A stretch of DNA of 64,000 nucleotides from Viridothelium virens. Taxonomy: Eukaryota > Ascomycota > Dothideomycetes > Trypetheliales > Trypetheliaceae. Position numbers and translations under genes: made by a program. The DNA is taken from NCBI GenBank assembly GCA_010094025.1, contig ML991778.1, positions 310,001 to 374,000 on the forward strand. Reading direction: 5' to 3'. This document shows positions 1 to 11,158 of this stretch, piece by piece. Below the pieces are notes generated by a model. That model saw nothing but the letters and a program-made list of their open reading frames with translations, ran no database searches and had not been told where the DNA came from. The first letter of the stretch is position 1. Each line of letters starts with the position of its first letter.

Positions 1-1611
1 ACGCGATTCGAGTCGTAACTCGCTGACGAATGCATCAAGAATTCCTCGTCGTCATCCGCAGACGCTAGTGTCGGCGTACGCTGGTTCCCTTCCACTTTCT
101 TCAACACAAGCCCTAATCTCTTCGCAACAAGCGTGAAGTGCCGACCATCCCTCATATCTTGCTCCTGAACTTCAGCCCTTACCCGGTCTTGGAGCGCCTT
201 CAGTTCCTGTTTCGATGCGTTCTCATACTCGCTCTGACCGCGCATTTCTTTCATGCGCTTGTAGAAAATATTCATCCCGTTGTTGCGAGCTTTTCTGACT
301 TTTTGGAGCCGAGCCATGTAGTCATCATTCGAGCAGCCAGGGGGGGCATCAAACATGTTTAGTAGCACCCTTGGGATAGGAAAACTTTCTGTCTTAGGCT
401 TTTTGTGAATCGTGGGTTCGGGCTTTGTTTCTGGTTCATATTCGGTTGGCGTGGGAGTAGTGGACTCATCGGGAGGGAGCGGAGAGGATTGAGGTCGCGA
501 TGGCGGGGGAGAAAGTGGTTCCTCTTTAATGCCGTCGAAGAATTCTTCGTCATCGTCTACGGCATTGAGATCGAGTCCAGTAGTACTGTGCGTTTCCATA
601 CTGAAGAATTCTTTTATTACGAGGACCTACTTTTAGGATTTCGGTGCGAGGCGCTTTGATGCTGCCGTCGAATGCTATATCTAAAATATGTCAACTTGCT
701 TGAACCGTGCGAAGGAGGTTGTTATCTATTCGTCAGATAGTCACTCACTTCATGGACGGCTCTAAGTACTGTAGACTCGCTTCAGATAATTCAGGTGAGC
801 TGGTATCCAGTGAGGAATGGCAGGTGAAAGAGGAAGGTTCGAATTGAGATATCCAAAAAGCTCCGAACTGGTGGAAGAGAAGATTGTTGATGGGGACTAA
901 CTCTCTCCCGAGATGAAGAAGTGAAGTCACACGAAATAGATAGTAAAAAGAATCAACCTGCTTTGTTAGGGATCATAGTGACTTGAATCGCTCCAAGTGA
1001 GCAAAGGGTAAAATGGTGAAGATTGTATGACAGGTAGGGAGAGGTTAATTCCATGAGAGCCTGAATCGGGTAAGTAGGAGAGTGAAGCGAAGTCCGAAGA
1101 GGGAAAGAGGCGGATGCGAGTGAGATGAGCAAGAAATACTTGAGAGACAAGTAATTGAAGCCTGATCATTGATTTCAGAAACAGTTAAAGACTTCGGTGG
1201 ACTTCGCCACTCAATCCCATGGTCAAGATCATGAGAGATGAGTATGGATCTTGGCAACTCTCGAAGAACGGGAGACCCAGGAGATACCGTAGAAAGTGGA
1301 CTAAGATCCTCTGCCGTCGTAAGGTGCGCTTCAGGCTCCTGAGAGAACATTGGCTTGGAGCGCGAGTATCGACTCAAATAATTGTCTACGTCTGTACAGA
1401 CTCATCTAAACTTCCGTACTTTTATGAGAACAAACGAGCTATGTTCCTAACGTGGACGAGCAGATTTCCACGTGTTGCCGCGTATTCTGTGCAGACTTTT
1501 CCATAGTTTGAAAGAAAATTCTTCAAGGGAACCATGCGGTATTGGGCGGCTCTGCCTATAGCGGAGTTGAGGGAAGACGCATTCAGTAGCAAAATCAGCC
1601 AACAGTGCCAT
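1..1611 (-). CDS. Unknown multi-exon protein, C-terminus off the left edge
   Basis: I do not recognise this protein. On the minus strand, frames join cleanly through fungal splice signals: exons 1611-1452, 1391-1140, 1060-983, 896-749 and 600-<1, with introns of 60, 79, 86 and 148 nt. The start at 1611 is MALLADFATECVF in a good context (ACACCATGG). The first junction turns ...KSARP into HVDNYLSRYSRS, and the last gives ...YLEPSM-N-METHSTTGL. The final exon is the firmest part: about 200 open codons holding an acidic DDDEEFFDG block, a KEEP/proline-rich stretch, then a charged, probably helical region (MARLQKVRKARNNG onward) and a second DDDEEF block. Composition suggests a nuclear or scaffold protein, which is inference only. 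Intron 3 (982-897) is the least certain junction. If the upstream exons are wrong, translation could begin at the ATG at 599. Confidence 0.5.
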
Positions 1612-1893
1612 GGTGTGAGGGTCTGGTTCTAGCCTGCTTAGGATGCGCCGTATGTGTAGCATTCATAATCGATCAAAGTATCTAGCATTGATGTCAAGAA
1701 AATATAGACGCGAAGCGGCAGCACTGATGCCAGGAATGTAAAGAAAGGAGGTACGAGTGAAATGAAAAGGGGGTATCTGGGCCAAACTATGACCACACAG
1801 AAAGTAATACGATCTCTAAGAGACATGACGAGTCAGACACTAATTATTCCAGAAAGTAGTATTAAGAAGCACTTGAGGCTAGTAAAGCCGCTA

Positions 1894-4728
1894 CTAATCC
1901 TCATACACGCTTCTATTAAAGAACCGGTAAATCTGCCTTGCTGCCTCTTTACCCACCAGCTCCCCTAAGTCTTCCTCCCCCATGTTCGCAAGCTGTTCTA
2001 TACTGCCTACCTCTAATATCAGTTTGTTGAACACTGCCGAGCTCACACCCGGCACCGATCTCAACATATCCTGGGGAACCTGGCTGAATGCACTCCGATT
2101 CATGTCCTCCGGATCTTCACCTGCTTGCAACCCGATCTGCACGGCGCGGATCGGATCTGGCTCATCCTGCGCCCGCTTCAGCTCCTCAAAGATCTCCGCG
2201 GTCTGAAACGGCGAGCTCGACCAGATGATGCGCAGTCGCGGGAATGCGAGCGTCAGCACCACGAGCTTCGACTGCAAATCAGAGTCTCGGAGCGCGGAGG
2301 CGCCAGCGGTAGACGCCGAGAGGTCGGCGAACGGCTCGAGGGTGAAAGACTTGCCAGCATCAAACTCGATAAGCAGCATTGGATCGTGATAGTGCTGTGT
2401 AAGGGTTTCGGCTTGGGCATAGAGACGGCCGTTATTCAGAGAGCTGATAAGATCTCGGATAGACTTGCGCTCGATGGCTAGGGTAGGGGTAAGTACATAG
2501 TCGCCAACGGTGAGCATACAAGGGACGACGACCATGTTGCGGGCATGCAGAAGGGAAGGCAAGGAGGACCGGAACTCTCGTACATCGATCACTACTCGAG
2601 GAGGAGCGGCTGTGGCTGCAAGTCGGCCGCCCCCAGCAATTCTGGTGTTGACGGTACGAAGGAAGTTTGACTCGGGGTTCGTGGCGGCATCGTGGGCGGC
2701 ATGGTTGAGTGTGATCGCCATGGACCCTCTCTCTCTGATTAGCCTGGTAAAAGCATCTTTTTCTCTCCTGACTGCGCTCAAATAGCGTTGCTCCTCAACT
2801 GAACCTCCGTAGTACATAAAATACACTCTAATGTTCCTGTCGCTATGCGAGCTGCGATAAACTTCAACTCTTCGTATGAAAGCGGCATCTGGCTCATACA
2901 TAATGACGTATCTCGGCCTGGCCTCTTCTAAGATGTGTTCATCCATGTCGCCATCGTAGGGATGTATTACAACCAAATCTTTCATTTCATAAAGCTCGTA
3001 AAAGTCATCCATGTCGTCGAGCGGATCCGCAGCTATCTCCCCTTTCTGGTGGCCCTCTGCTTCGGTGGGTTGTAGATCTTCCATCAGGCTCGCAATGTGA
3101 GCTTCCTTATCACCCGCAACATGTACGGAACCGCTAACAGTCCGACTAGGAGCAGCAGCTCCAGCAGCTCCAGCAGCTCCACCCCTAATTCGGCGACGCT
3201 TGTTTGGTGGCGCACGTCCTTTGTTAGCTTGAGCCCTAAAGTCGGAAGAGCCGTTGATCGACTTCTGATTTTCAGAAAACAGAGAGGCCGATACTTTGGA
3301 AAAGTCACGCTTCCATGCGAGATAGTTCCGTAACTTTCGTCGCATCATGAAAGAAGCTGATGCTTTGTATTCATTGTCTCCATCTTCTTCAGCTTCACCA
3401 TTCCCTCGATCCGAGTGGGCATACATTGTTTGAAGAAATTCCCTGAGCTGACGACACGTTCCTTCGTCGCCACACATGACGAGAACAGTGCCATTTGAAT
3501 CGTCCTGGAAGGTAGGATTAAAGTAGCTGTCACGCTCTATTTCATCCAGTATCTCGGCTAGCAGAGCCCACTTTGGTTGTTCTTCAAGCACAGCATGAAG
3601 AGAGTCTGGTACACCGTCTGCTGACTTGGCGCCTTCCGCGCCGCTAATCTTGCCAGTGTATACTCGACGCTTAGCGGTATTGAAGATGATGTGAGCAGCA
3701 TCAAGGAAAAGCCAGGGGGATTGATTCCAACGCGTCGAGCCTGGTGGGGGTGATGATGCGGCAAGCACTGTATCAAGGTATTTGTTAAAGCTCACCGAAT
3801 CGTATGTAAGTAAAGAATGCAGAATGCTTCGTAGCAAGCTGAGATCCCGGACAATCTGGCGAGTACGGAAACTTGTGCGATGCCACACAGGATCAAGCTG
3901 CCTCCTCACGATAGTGTCAAAGTTTTTGTGAAGCGCGCTGTCGAGATTCCAGTCGTCCATTTCCAGACCGGTGTTGGCCTTCTTCAATTCTCCAATGCTA
4001 ACCTCAACACACTCCATGACAGCCTGCTGGATTTCTTTCATAGGACCAGTCATTGGTACTTCCAGCTCAATGACTTCGGCTTTTCTTCTCCCCTCCAGAG
4101 ACTTTGTCACTGTAACATGAAATCGCGGGTACAAGGATGGCTTGCGTAAGAATAAATTCCTCATCATCGTTGCCAGCGGGGAAAAGCCTGTAGTGAACGG
4201 CTCCGGATTATCTGAGAAGGCTTTGAGAAATCCATCCTTGTTCTTCTGTCGGTAAATGCGTATGATGAAAGCTTCTAATGCAGTAGCTACGATGCGCTCA
4301 GCATGCAGCACAACCATACCAGTCACCGTCTCTGGATCCAATAATCCCGAGAGCAGGTCAACGATGAGTATTCGCGAAGTAATGCTAAATATGCCGCCCT
4401 GCGAATACATTTTTTCTCGTGTTCCCACGCTCATCATATCCGTATTAACCAGACTGAGCCCCCTGGCCTTGGGTGAATTACTGATGGCAGCATGTTCCGC
4501 CAGTGATTCGCCGATCCATCCATTTTCTCTTTCATCTGCTCCAACGAGCAGTATTAAATTGTTCCCAGCAGCATCGTAATAGTGGAGAAGATTGGTCACG
4601 ATCCGCAATAGTCCGAGGCCTCGCGCCAACAAGATGAGCGCATCCTCTTGTTGGAGCTCACGGAAGACATCGGCTTGAAATTCGAGAGGTAGCGATAATT
4701 TGACCGGACTTCTCTCATCACCGGGCAT
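1894..4728 (-). CDS. rad1: XPF/Rad1 structure-specific DNA repair endonuclease
   Basis: Single-exon gene for a 944-residue protein, near the usual length for fungal XPF (S. cerevisiae Rad1, Neurospora MUS-38, human XPF). With its Rad10/ERCC1 partner this nuclease cuts 5' of bulky lesions in nucleotide excision repair and acts in recombination and crosslink repair. The N-terminal part (about 10-470) is the degenerate helicase-like region (LPLEFQADVFREL, ILIVDLLSGLL). The nuclease core lies near 709-840, with VVIDVREF, GDYVLTPTLAIERKS (ERKS near 753-756) and DLISSLNNGRLY, matching the GDX(n)ERKX3D active site. The C-terminus (about 880-940) is a helix-hairpin-helix region (MLRSVPGVSSAVFNKL). 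A basic linker (NKRRRIRGG) precedes a Gly/Ala repeat near 516-524. It is divergently arranged with the transporter at 5195. Confidence 0.95.
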   Translation of the reverse strand: MPGDERSPVKLSLPLEFQADVFRELQQEDALILLARGLGLLRIVTNLLHYYDAAGNNLILLVGADERENGWIGESLAEHAAISNSPKARGLSLVNTDMMSVGTREKMYSQGGIFSITSRILIVDLLSGLLDPETVTGMVVLHAERIVATALEAFIIRIYRQKNKDGFLKAFSDNPEPFTTGFSPLATMMRNLFLRKPSLYPRFHVTVTKSLEGRRKAEVIELEVPMTGPMKEIQQAVMECVEVSIGELKKANTGLEMDDWNLDSALHKNFDTIVRRQLDPVWHRTSFRTRQIVRDLSLLRSILHSLLTYDSVSFNKYLDTVLAASSPPPGSTRWNQSPWLFLDAAHIIFNTAKRRVYTGKISGAEGAKSADGVPDSLHAVLEEQPKWALLAEILDEIERDSYFNPTFQDDSNGTVLVMCGDEGTCRQLREFLQTMYAHSDRGNGEAEEDGDNEYKASASFMMRRKLRNYLAWKRDFSKVSASLFSENQKSINGSSDFRAQANKGRAPPNKRRRIRGGAAGAAGAAAPSRTVSGSVHVAGDKEAHIASLMEDLQPTEAEGHQKGEIAADPLDDMDDFYELYEMKDLVVIHPYDGDMDEHILEEARPRYVIMYEPDAAFIRRVEVYRSSHSDRNIRVYFMYYGGSVEEQRYLSAVRREKDAFTRLIRERGSMAITLNHAAHDAATNPESNFLRTVNTRIAGGGRLAATAAPPRVVIDVREFRSSLPSLLHARNMVVVPCMLTVGDYVLTPTLAIERKSIRDLISSLNNGRLYAQAETLTQHYHDPMLLIEFDAGKSFTLEPFADLSASTAGASALRDSDLQSKLVVLTLAFPRLRIIWSSSPFQTAEIFEELKRAQDEPDPIRAVQIGLQAGEDPEDMNRSAFSQVPQDMLRSVPGVSSAVFNKLILEVGSIEQLANMGEEDLGELVGKEAARQIYRFFNRSVYED
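3154..3180. repeat. 9-bp triplet-type microsatellite inside rad1
   Basis: Three tandem copies of AGCAGCTCC, preceded by a further AGC, encode a Gly/Ala-rich run in the linker between the helicase-like and nuclease regions of the XPF protein. The repeat stays in frame, so copy-number change would only lengthen or shorten a flexible linker. Confidence 0.8.
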
Positions 4729-5194
4729 CTGGTGACAGCTTTGGGTATCCGGCTATCCTAAGGCTAAAGGCGGCAATTTGGGGGATAAGGAGATCGACAA
4801 GCATTTGACGCGTGGAGACTGAGCTTCCTGCAGAAATTGCGAATACGACGTGCGTGGTGGGGTAAGTATGAGCATGGACAAGCAATCAAGCGAACACCCA
4901 AAGGTGGTGTCGCGCAATGGATATGCTCGATTTGCCGTTCCTTGCGCGAGTCATGTAAGTGACGTACCCATCTCTTGCTGAAATCTTCAAACGTGACTCC
5001 ACACAAAGCTTCTCTCTTTGCACACCAAGAGGTCATGCCACGCGAAATTCGCCCAAGGTCGCGGAAACTGCTTTATTTCAAGTCCTAAATTCATCGTTGA
5101 AAAAAGATCTCATGTCAATCCCTCTATAATTGAGATTGCGGCCGTCTTGGGCTTTTGTCTCTCCTCCATCGAAACTCCGCATCCCAAAAACGCC
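4729..5194. promoter_or_regulatory. Divergent promoter region, rad1 / MFS transporter
   Basis: This 466-bp spacer separates the start codons of two outward-facing genes, so it must hold both promoters and 5' leaders. I see no clear TATA box. The plus-strand reading frame of the transporter stays open back to 5018, so a longer N-terminus cannot be excluded; the ATG at 5195 has the better context (AACGCCATGA). Confidence 0.5.
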
Positions 5195-7016
5195 ATGAAA
5201 CCCTCCTCTCAAAACCCCAAACCACCTTTTTACCAACGTCACTCCTCAACTCTCCACTACCAAACGTTTCCTACGCCGCCCCCCAAAACCAAAGGTCGAC
5301 CCCCATCCAGCAACACCACCCGCAATGGCGCCGGTCCGACCTCCAGCTCCTCCCGCCATTCCCGTCATGGCTCGACCAGCTCCTCCCACCGCGAATCGCC
5401 CCTCCCAAAAGGCCAGCTTACCATCCTTGCCATCATCGCTCTCGCCGAACAGACCGCTTTCAATTCTATTAGTCCCTACTTGCCTGACATGGCGACATCA
5501 TTCCCTGAAGTCAAAGCTGGCCAAGCCGGGCTGTATGTCGGCCTGATTGCGAGCTCATTTGCGCTGGCGCAGTTCGGGACTGTATTCTTTTGGGGGTGGC
5601 TTAGCGATCGGATAGGCAGGAAGCCTGTGGTGTTGTCAGGGACGCTGCTCACAGCGGCGTGTTTCATCGCGTTTGGGTTTTGTCGGACACTGTGGCAGGC
5701 TGTCGTGGTCCAGATTCTGATGGGACTGGTGAATGGAAATCAAGGAGTGATCTCGACTTGTCTAGGGGAAATTACGGATCGGAGCAATCAAAGTCGCGCG
5801 TTTACGTATCTGCCGGTTGTTTATGGAATAGGGGGAATTACGGGGCCTATTGTAGGAGGCTTACTGGTGAACCCGGACTTGACCTATCCGTACCTCCCAC
5901 CTAATTTGTTTAGTGCGGTGGTATTGTTGATTGATTTGGTCTTGACCAGTATATTCTTGGAGGAGAGTCTAGAAGAAGCGCGAGACCTACCGCCATTGGG
6001 CGTGAGGGTGCACAGTATATTTTCATGGCTATGGCAATTCACGGGCTTCAGTCGTAGCCCTACTTACACGCGACATGGAACACAGCACGGACAGAACCGC
6101 GTTAGTACTATGGACGGAGCAGTCGAAGACACCGCAGACTCTGATGAGGAGACAACGGTATCAGACGATGGGTCAGTGAAGGCTTCGCCACAGCTGATAC
6201 CGGAAAATAATGAGCACCTGACCAAGAAGGAAATCTTCAACAGGAATACTCTATTGCTACTAGGAACATTTCTCGTTTTCCAGTTATCCAATATCTCTTA
6301 CAATTCACTGTATCCTATTTTCGCTCAGGCAGATCTTCCAACAGGAAGAGACTTGACGCCAGAGGAGATCGGTCTGTCTTTGGCATTTGCTGGCATGATC
6401 ACTATTGTATTTCAAGTTGGTATTTTCAACAAAATAATCAACAAGATCGGAAACAAAACGACGTATCGCGTAGGTTTAGGAGGCTTTGTTATTGCATTTG
6501 TATTGATGCCGTGGGTTGGCTACAAGACAGGAGACGGATTTGGCGACGGCAAGGTTCCACTATACATCGAACTTGGTATTGTGCTCATCATCAAGACGGT
6601 GGCTGCAGTGGGCGGCTTGACATCGGCTCTTCTTCTGGTAAAGTAGCCTCTTTTCGATCTACGATATCGACTCTAACACGGCTTTCTAGATCACAAATTC
6701 CGCTCCCAATCACTCTGTTCTTGGGACTCTGAATGGTCTCGCCCAAACTCTTTCTGCAGCCGGGCGCGCCGTTGGACCTTTCATCTCTGGTGGTCTCTTT
6801 TCTCTCGCCACTCATATAGAACCAAAGGGCGAAGCCATGGCCTTCGGTATTTTCGGTGGCATTTCCTTCATTGGATTTTTGCTTAGCTTTGGAATTACGG
6901 GTGACAGTCTCGAGGCAGAAGGGTGGGATGAAGAGAGTGGTCGTGGTGAGGACGAAAATCAAGACGAAGAGAGCGAGGACGAAGGAGAGAACCAGCGGCT
7001 CATCAATGAAAGGTGA
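5195..7016 (+). CDS. Major facilitator superfamily transporter
   Basis: Two exons, 5195-6637 and 6690-7016, with a 52-nt phase-0 intron (GTAAAG...TTCTAG), give 589 residues. The joined sequence ...LTSALLL-ITNSAPNHSV restores a typical MFS helix. The first membrane helix begins near residue 72 (GQLTILAIIALAEQTAF). MFS motif A (GWLSDRIGRKPVVLSG) falls near 134-149, between helices 2 and 3. A polar loop rich in Asp, Glu and Ser separates the two six-helix halves (about 275-340). The second half ends in GRAVGPFISGGLFSLATH and a very acidic cytoplasmic tail (ESEDEGENQRL). The set resembles the fungal drug:H+ antiporter group related to plant zinc-induced facilitators and yeast Ycr023c, probably plasma or vacuolar membrane. 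Substrate is unknown. The N-terminal 70 residues are Ser/Pro-rich and cytosolic. Confidence 0.9.
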
Positions 7017-7237
7017 CCTTTGTAAGTATCTCAGATCATGTCCATATATTGTCATGGCATCATTTGGCATTTAGCGCGGCGTTGTAGGTTCAGGTCAATT
7101 TTTGCGCCAATATATCGAGAGGGACAGTTTTTATATGGACTATTCTACGGAGTACATCTACAGAGATTCTATACAGGAGCGCCTTTCCTGCAAATGACTT
7201 TCCTTCAATAAGTAAGGCGTGTCAACGTAGAACTTCT

Positions 7238-8104
7238 CTAAGTGTCCGCAATCGACTTTAGATATTCATAGTCTGAAATATCATCCACATCTGCCAACTG
7301 TGTGTGTTGTCTGGGATCACTTCGCTCGATCTCAGTCCGCAAACTCTCCATGGCTCTGAAAAAGGATATCTTCGCCTCCTGCCACGTCTGCTCTTGTTGA
7401 CTAGCGTCACGCCGGGATTCGTTTTTCACCGTACCCCGTTGCTGTTGAAGTCGGATCTCTTGAAGATTACCCACAAGTTGACGGGAGACTTTAAGCAAAT
7501 CCTCATAGGGAGCATACAGTGCCTGCTTAGTCGGATTTATTCGCAGACTTCCGGTCAAGTGCCCAGCTAGAAGACGCCTGCCGTTTCTCCCAGTAGTCTT
7601 AGTGGCTTGAGACTCACTCTGCTGCGATGTTGCAATACGTAACCCATTTTTGTCAAAACCGGCCTCTTCTAGGGCGCTCTCGAATGCTGTTCTCATCTTC
7701 CTGGCAAATCGCTTTCTAACCACAGCCTTCTCATTCTTCACGTAATAGTTCACATTCCACCATAAACCTCCCCCACCACCTGGGCTTGCTGCAGCAATCT
7801 GTTCCGATTTCCTTCCTCGCTCTTCGTATTTTTGCCGGATTGTCCAGTACCTGACACTCAAAGGGAGGGATAAGACATCCTGAGCACCCGGAAAGGGTAC
7901 ATGAAAGATGCTGTAAAATGGAAGAATTACAGGAGAACCCAATAATCTGGTGAATTGTGTCCTCAGCGGATAAAGGTACGATGAGGTCGTAGGCGGTAAT
8001 GTGAGGAGAGGAAGTGTGGAGCTTTGCCAATAAGGAGTGTAAGGAGGTGGATATTTGGCAGAGAGAACATTTTTGACGAGAGATTCCCAGCGTGAAGGGT
8101 GCAT
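7238..8104 (-). CDS. Hypothetical protein, 288 aa
   Basis: Single open frame of 288 residues starting MHPSRWESLVKN; I do not recognise the family. Its hydrophobic, proline- and aromatic-rich first half (YPPPYTPYWQSSTLPLL, LLGSPVILPFYSIFHVPF) is followed by a Gly run and then a basic, helical region (KAVVRKRFARKMRTAFE). The C-terminal third is charged and predicted helical (LLKVSRQLVGNLQEIRLQQQ). There is no clean signal peptide. The basic N-terminal third without acidic residues could serve mitochondrial import, but this is a guess. It runs divergently from eIF1A with only 341 bp between the start codons. Codon use looks like its neighbours, and the long open frame supports a real gene rather than chance. 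Confidence 0.65.
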   Translation of the reverse strand: MHPSRWESLVKNVLSAKYPPPYTPYWQSSTLPLLTLPPTTSSYLYPLRTQFTRLLGSPVILPFYSIFHVPFPGAQDVLSLPLSVRYWTIRQKYEERGRKSEQIAAASPGGGGGLWWNVNYYVKNEKAVVRKRFARKMRTAFESALEEAGFDKNGLRIATSQQSESQATKTTGRNGRRLLAGHLTGSLRINPTKQALYAPYEDLLKVSRQLVGNLQEIRLQQQRGTVKNESRRDASQQEQTWQEAKISFFRAMESLRTEIERSDPRQHTQLADVDDISDYEYLKSIADT

Positions 8105-8445
8105 TAGGATTCGCAGCCGAAAATCTCGTACCTATCCTCAGCAGCCATAGGTACTAGCTTTCTAGCGTTGTCCAGAAGAATGTGAGGTAAAGCATTTGCC
8201 CGATATTGTAGATGCTGGGGGGGTTTTTGGGAGCATCCGCTTGCTTCTAACGTCAACTTCATCTACGATACTCTATTCTGCCGCTCACCGCCTAGCGGCG
8301 GACCTCCGATTCACACTGCCCCACGCAGCGCTCGAATCCAACTACGTTTGTTCAGAAAAACCTTACCACTCGTTTTCCGAAGCAATTCAGGACTCCTTGT
8401 ATTAGAGAAAGACTACTTACCTCTTTTCGCTTGATATCACTCAAC
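8105..8445. promoter_or_regulatory. Divergent promoter region, hypothetical / eIF1A
   Basis: The start codons of two outward-facing genes are 341 bp apart. The eIF1A side (8390-8445) is pyrimidine-rich just before the start codon, as is common for translation-factor genes in filamentous fungi. I cannot place individual transcription-factor sites with confidence. Confidence 0.45.
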
Positions 8446-9086
8446 ATGCCTAAGAACAAGGGAAAGGTAGGCACGATTCTTATCGAGGCCGGCCCCACCT
8501 TCAAATTTGATCTTGAATACAGCATGTCTTCCTCTTGAATAGCACCTGCTAATTCAGCGCCATTTAGGGAGGGAAGAATCGGCGACGTGGGAAGAACGAG
8601 AACGACAACGAGAAACGTGAACTTACCTTCAAAGAGGAAGGCCAGGGTATGCTGATGCCTTTATATCCCCAATCGCCACCGAGGCATAACAACGTCATCG
8701 GAGCTGCATCACTAACATTCTTGCCGATAGAGTACGCGCAAGTCCTAAAAATGCTCGGGAACGGCCGGCTCGAAGCTCTCTGTTTCGATGGGACACAAAG
8801 AAAAGCCCATATCCGTGGCAAGCTACGCAAAAAAGTATGGATCAACGGCGGCGACATCATCCTTCTATCGCTTCGAGAATACCAGGATGGAAAAGGCGAT
8901 GTCATTTTGAAGTATAGCGCAGACGAAGCCAGAAGTCTCAAGGCTTATGGTGAGTTACCGGAAAGCGCCAAGATCAATGAAACGGACACCTACGGGCATG
9001 AGGGCGATGAGGGTATCGGCTTCGAGTTCGATGAAGATAGAGATGAGGATGCGAGTTCGGATGAGATTGACGTGGACGATATCTGA
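8446..9086 (+). CDS. tif11: Eukaryotic translation initiation factor 1A (eIF1A)
   Basis: Three exons, 8446-8466, 8568-8646 and 8731-9086, encode 151 residues, close to the yeast Tif11 length of 153. eIF1A binds the A site of the 40S subunit, promotes scanning and helps recruit the ternary complex. The N-terminal tail is [19 protein letters not shown], followed by the S1/OB-fold ([20 protein letters not shown], then [19 protein letters not shown]), and the C-terminus is the usual acidic tail ([14 protein letters not shown]). The first coding exon is only 21 nt and its intron is 101 nt. The second intron (8647-8730) carries an ACTAAC branch point. Splitting the start tail this way is common for fungal eIF1A genes. 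The identification is secure. Confidence 0.97.
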
Positions 9087-11158
9087 AGCATGGGTACGAT
9101 GTTGTGGTGTTTTGAGGGTTCAAGAATCTCAACCCCTTCCGCTGCGAATGCGTTTGACTTCACTTGCACTTGCGACAATATCTTTCTTTCATCGCAGGCA
9201 GAGCTAGATTTGTCTCTTAGTCACCTGCTTGAAGCAAGTGCCCAGTAGTGGGGCCGGTGTGGTCTCGAGTGGCTATGGGCTCAGACCTCTACGAACGTGG
9301 GCTTGCCAGCGGCTGATATTATTCTTCAAATGAATTATGAACCTAGAGTTGGCAGTGCGATTAATGACACGGTGATGACCTTTCAACGAACATATGACAA
9401 TTGAAATTACATGCTGCATTTTCCAGATATTATTCTCACTTGAGCACGGGCCTGACGCCGGAGAAAGGCCATGCTCCAAAGGTCTGCGCCAGTTTCCCCC
9501 AGCCAACCTTCATCTATCTCCATCCATCTTCCATTGGATAAGGTACTAAATCGCCGGATAGCAAATGAACTTGATTGGCCACTATATAAATTGCCATTGA
9601 GTCCTCATGTCGGATGGAATCAATCTGGCTTCTGCTTGTGCGACAACTTGAGAGTGAAGCAGGAAGATGCCACCTAAGCCGCCATGAATCTCCTTTTCAC
9701 GAGAGATCATCGCCATGATAGACGAACGCCACACAGATCCTGAGGGCTCTGATTTAGGCAAACGGCAGAGAGAAGATCGCTGAACTTGAAACTTGGGGGT
9801 ATGTCGCTGGAGTGTTGGTGATACTTACAGCACTCAGCTGCTACTGGCACCCACCATTGTCTCAACACTTCACACATGTCGTCTCGAGCTATCAAAAGTG
9901 GAGGAAAGAGAGGCTCCTTTTTTTCATTTGAAGAAAAAGAGAAAAGCGAAAGGAGCCAAATGCTTGACAGCTCCATTTAGCACTCCTGCCTTTACCCAGC
10001 GTCAATCAAAAATGTTTGGTTTCCTTTCGCTTTGTGCAATGCCTCGGAAAGCCATTGATAGTGGGCAATTTTCTTCTAAACAGTTTCAGACAAAAGCCCC
10101 AAGTCAAAGCTCCATGCGCCACCACCTTTTACGTCAAAAAAAAAAAAAAAAATATGCGATCTGCGAAATCTTTGGCAGGGACATTGGGAGCTTGAAGAGG
10201 CCGTCTGTTGTTCATCACAACCAAATGAGTCTGCTCATCGTCAGTAGTTTCAATTGTTGCCGAGACACCTCAAACATTTGCGCCCTGTGTTTGAACACAA
10301 CAGGGAGACGATGCCGTTCGACTGTATTAAAGGGGGCGGCACGAACATCAGCTATCGGAGTACACAAGTACGACCCTTAGCGGTGCGTACTCTCGCCCCT
10401 GTTGGTACGACTGCTATGAACTGGTCTCTTTTTTTCTGGCTCCTACCTTCTTCTTCGACACGACGCAGTGGCACCCGTGCCATCGAACCTTCTGCGAGAA
10501 ATTCCGAGTCTGATACGAAACCCCGTAATTTTACCAATTCGACTTCTCTGATACTAGAGAAAGCCGCTTCCATGATTTCTTCATGGAAGGCACTGCAGTA
10601 CATCATCGGGAATCCTAGGCGTCAAGATCGCACTCGTGTCCCTGGTCAGCCTCATATGGTTACTCGCCTACTCATTCATGAGGAGCGGTATCGGTCACGA
10701 CCTGCTGTATCTGACAAGCAAACCCAGGCAATCATTCCCGTTGGGCGAAAATACGTGGCACGTCTGTACATCCTTTAACCTTCAAAGTAGAGCATCTTGA
10801 TGCAGTAACGCAGATTGATCTGGCTTTTGCAATACTTCGCCGTCGAGATCCTCTTTACGTGCCACATTTAGCCTCAGTCACCAACTTCCAGACTGCAGTA
10901 TGAGCAAGCTATTGTCGTCTCTATTCCGAAAATCGCTAATCTGTTCTTTGCAGATTAGTAGAGTTTTTAGCACTCTCTCATGGTGGTGATATATTAGTGG
11001 AGCAACGACTAACCATTTAAGCTCTCTACTCTACTCTAACATCACTTTCTTAACAAAATATATTCTACCATAACATTTCTCTTTCGTTGTTTCTTGCTGG
11101 TCAAGAGGCGGCTCACCTTTCTGCACTCAAATTTCCGTTGATTTTCAATCTCCATCCA
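9087..11158. other. Intergenic, no supported gene (about 2.1 kb)
   Basis: Reading frames here are short or start inside low-complexity sequence, and none matches a family I know. The longest (9793-10380 and 10254-10778, plus) overlap in different frames and have no codon character. A run of 17 A lies at 10136-10152. The last 150 bp, rich in CTCTAC/CTAAC, look like the promoter and leader of the secreted-protein gene that follows. Confidence 0.5.

Noticed and set aside
10352-10606. Minus-strand 84-codon frame (MMYCSAFHEEIM...) in the 9-11 kb spacer
   Set aside because: It is short, has no family resemblance, and neighbouring minus-strand frames do not join to it through clear splice sites.
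9793-10778. Two overlapping plus-strand frames of 195 and 174 codons
   Set aside because: They run across a 17-A homopolymer, lie in different frames, and read as random composition without domains.
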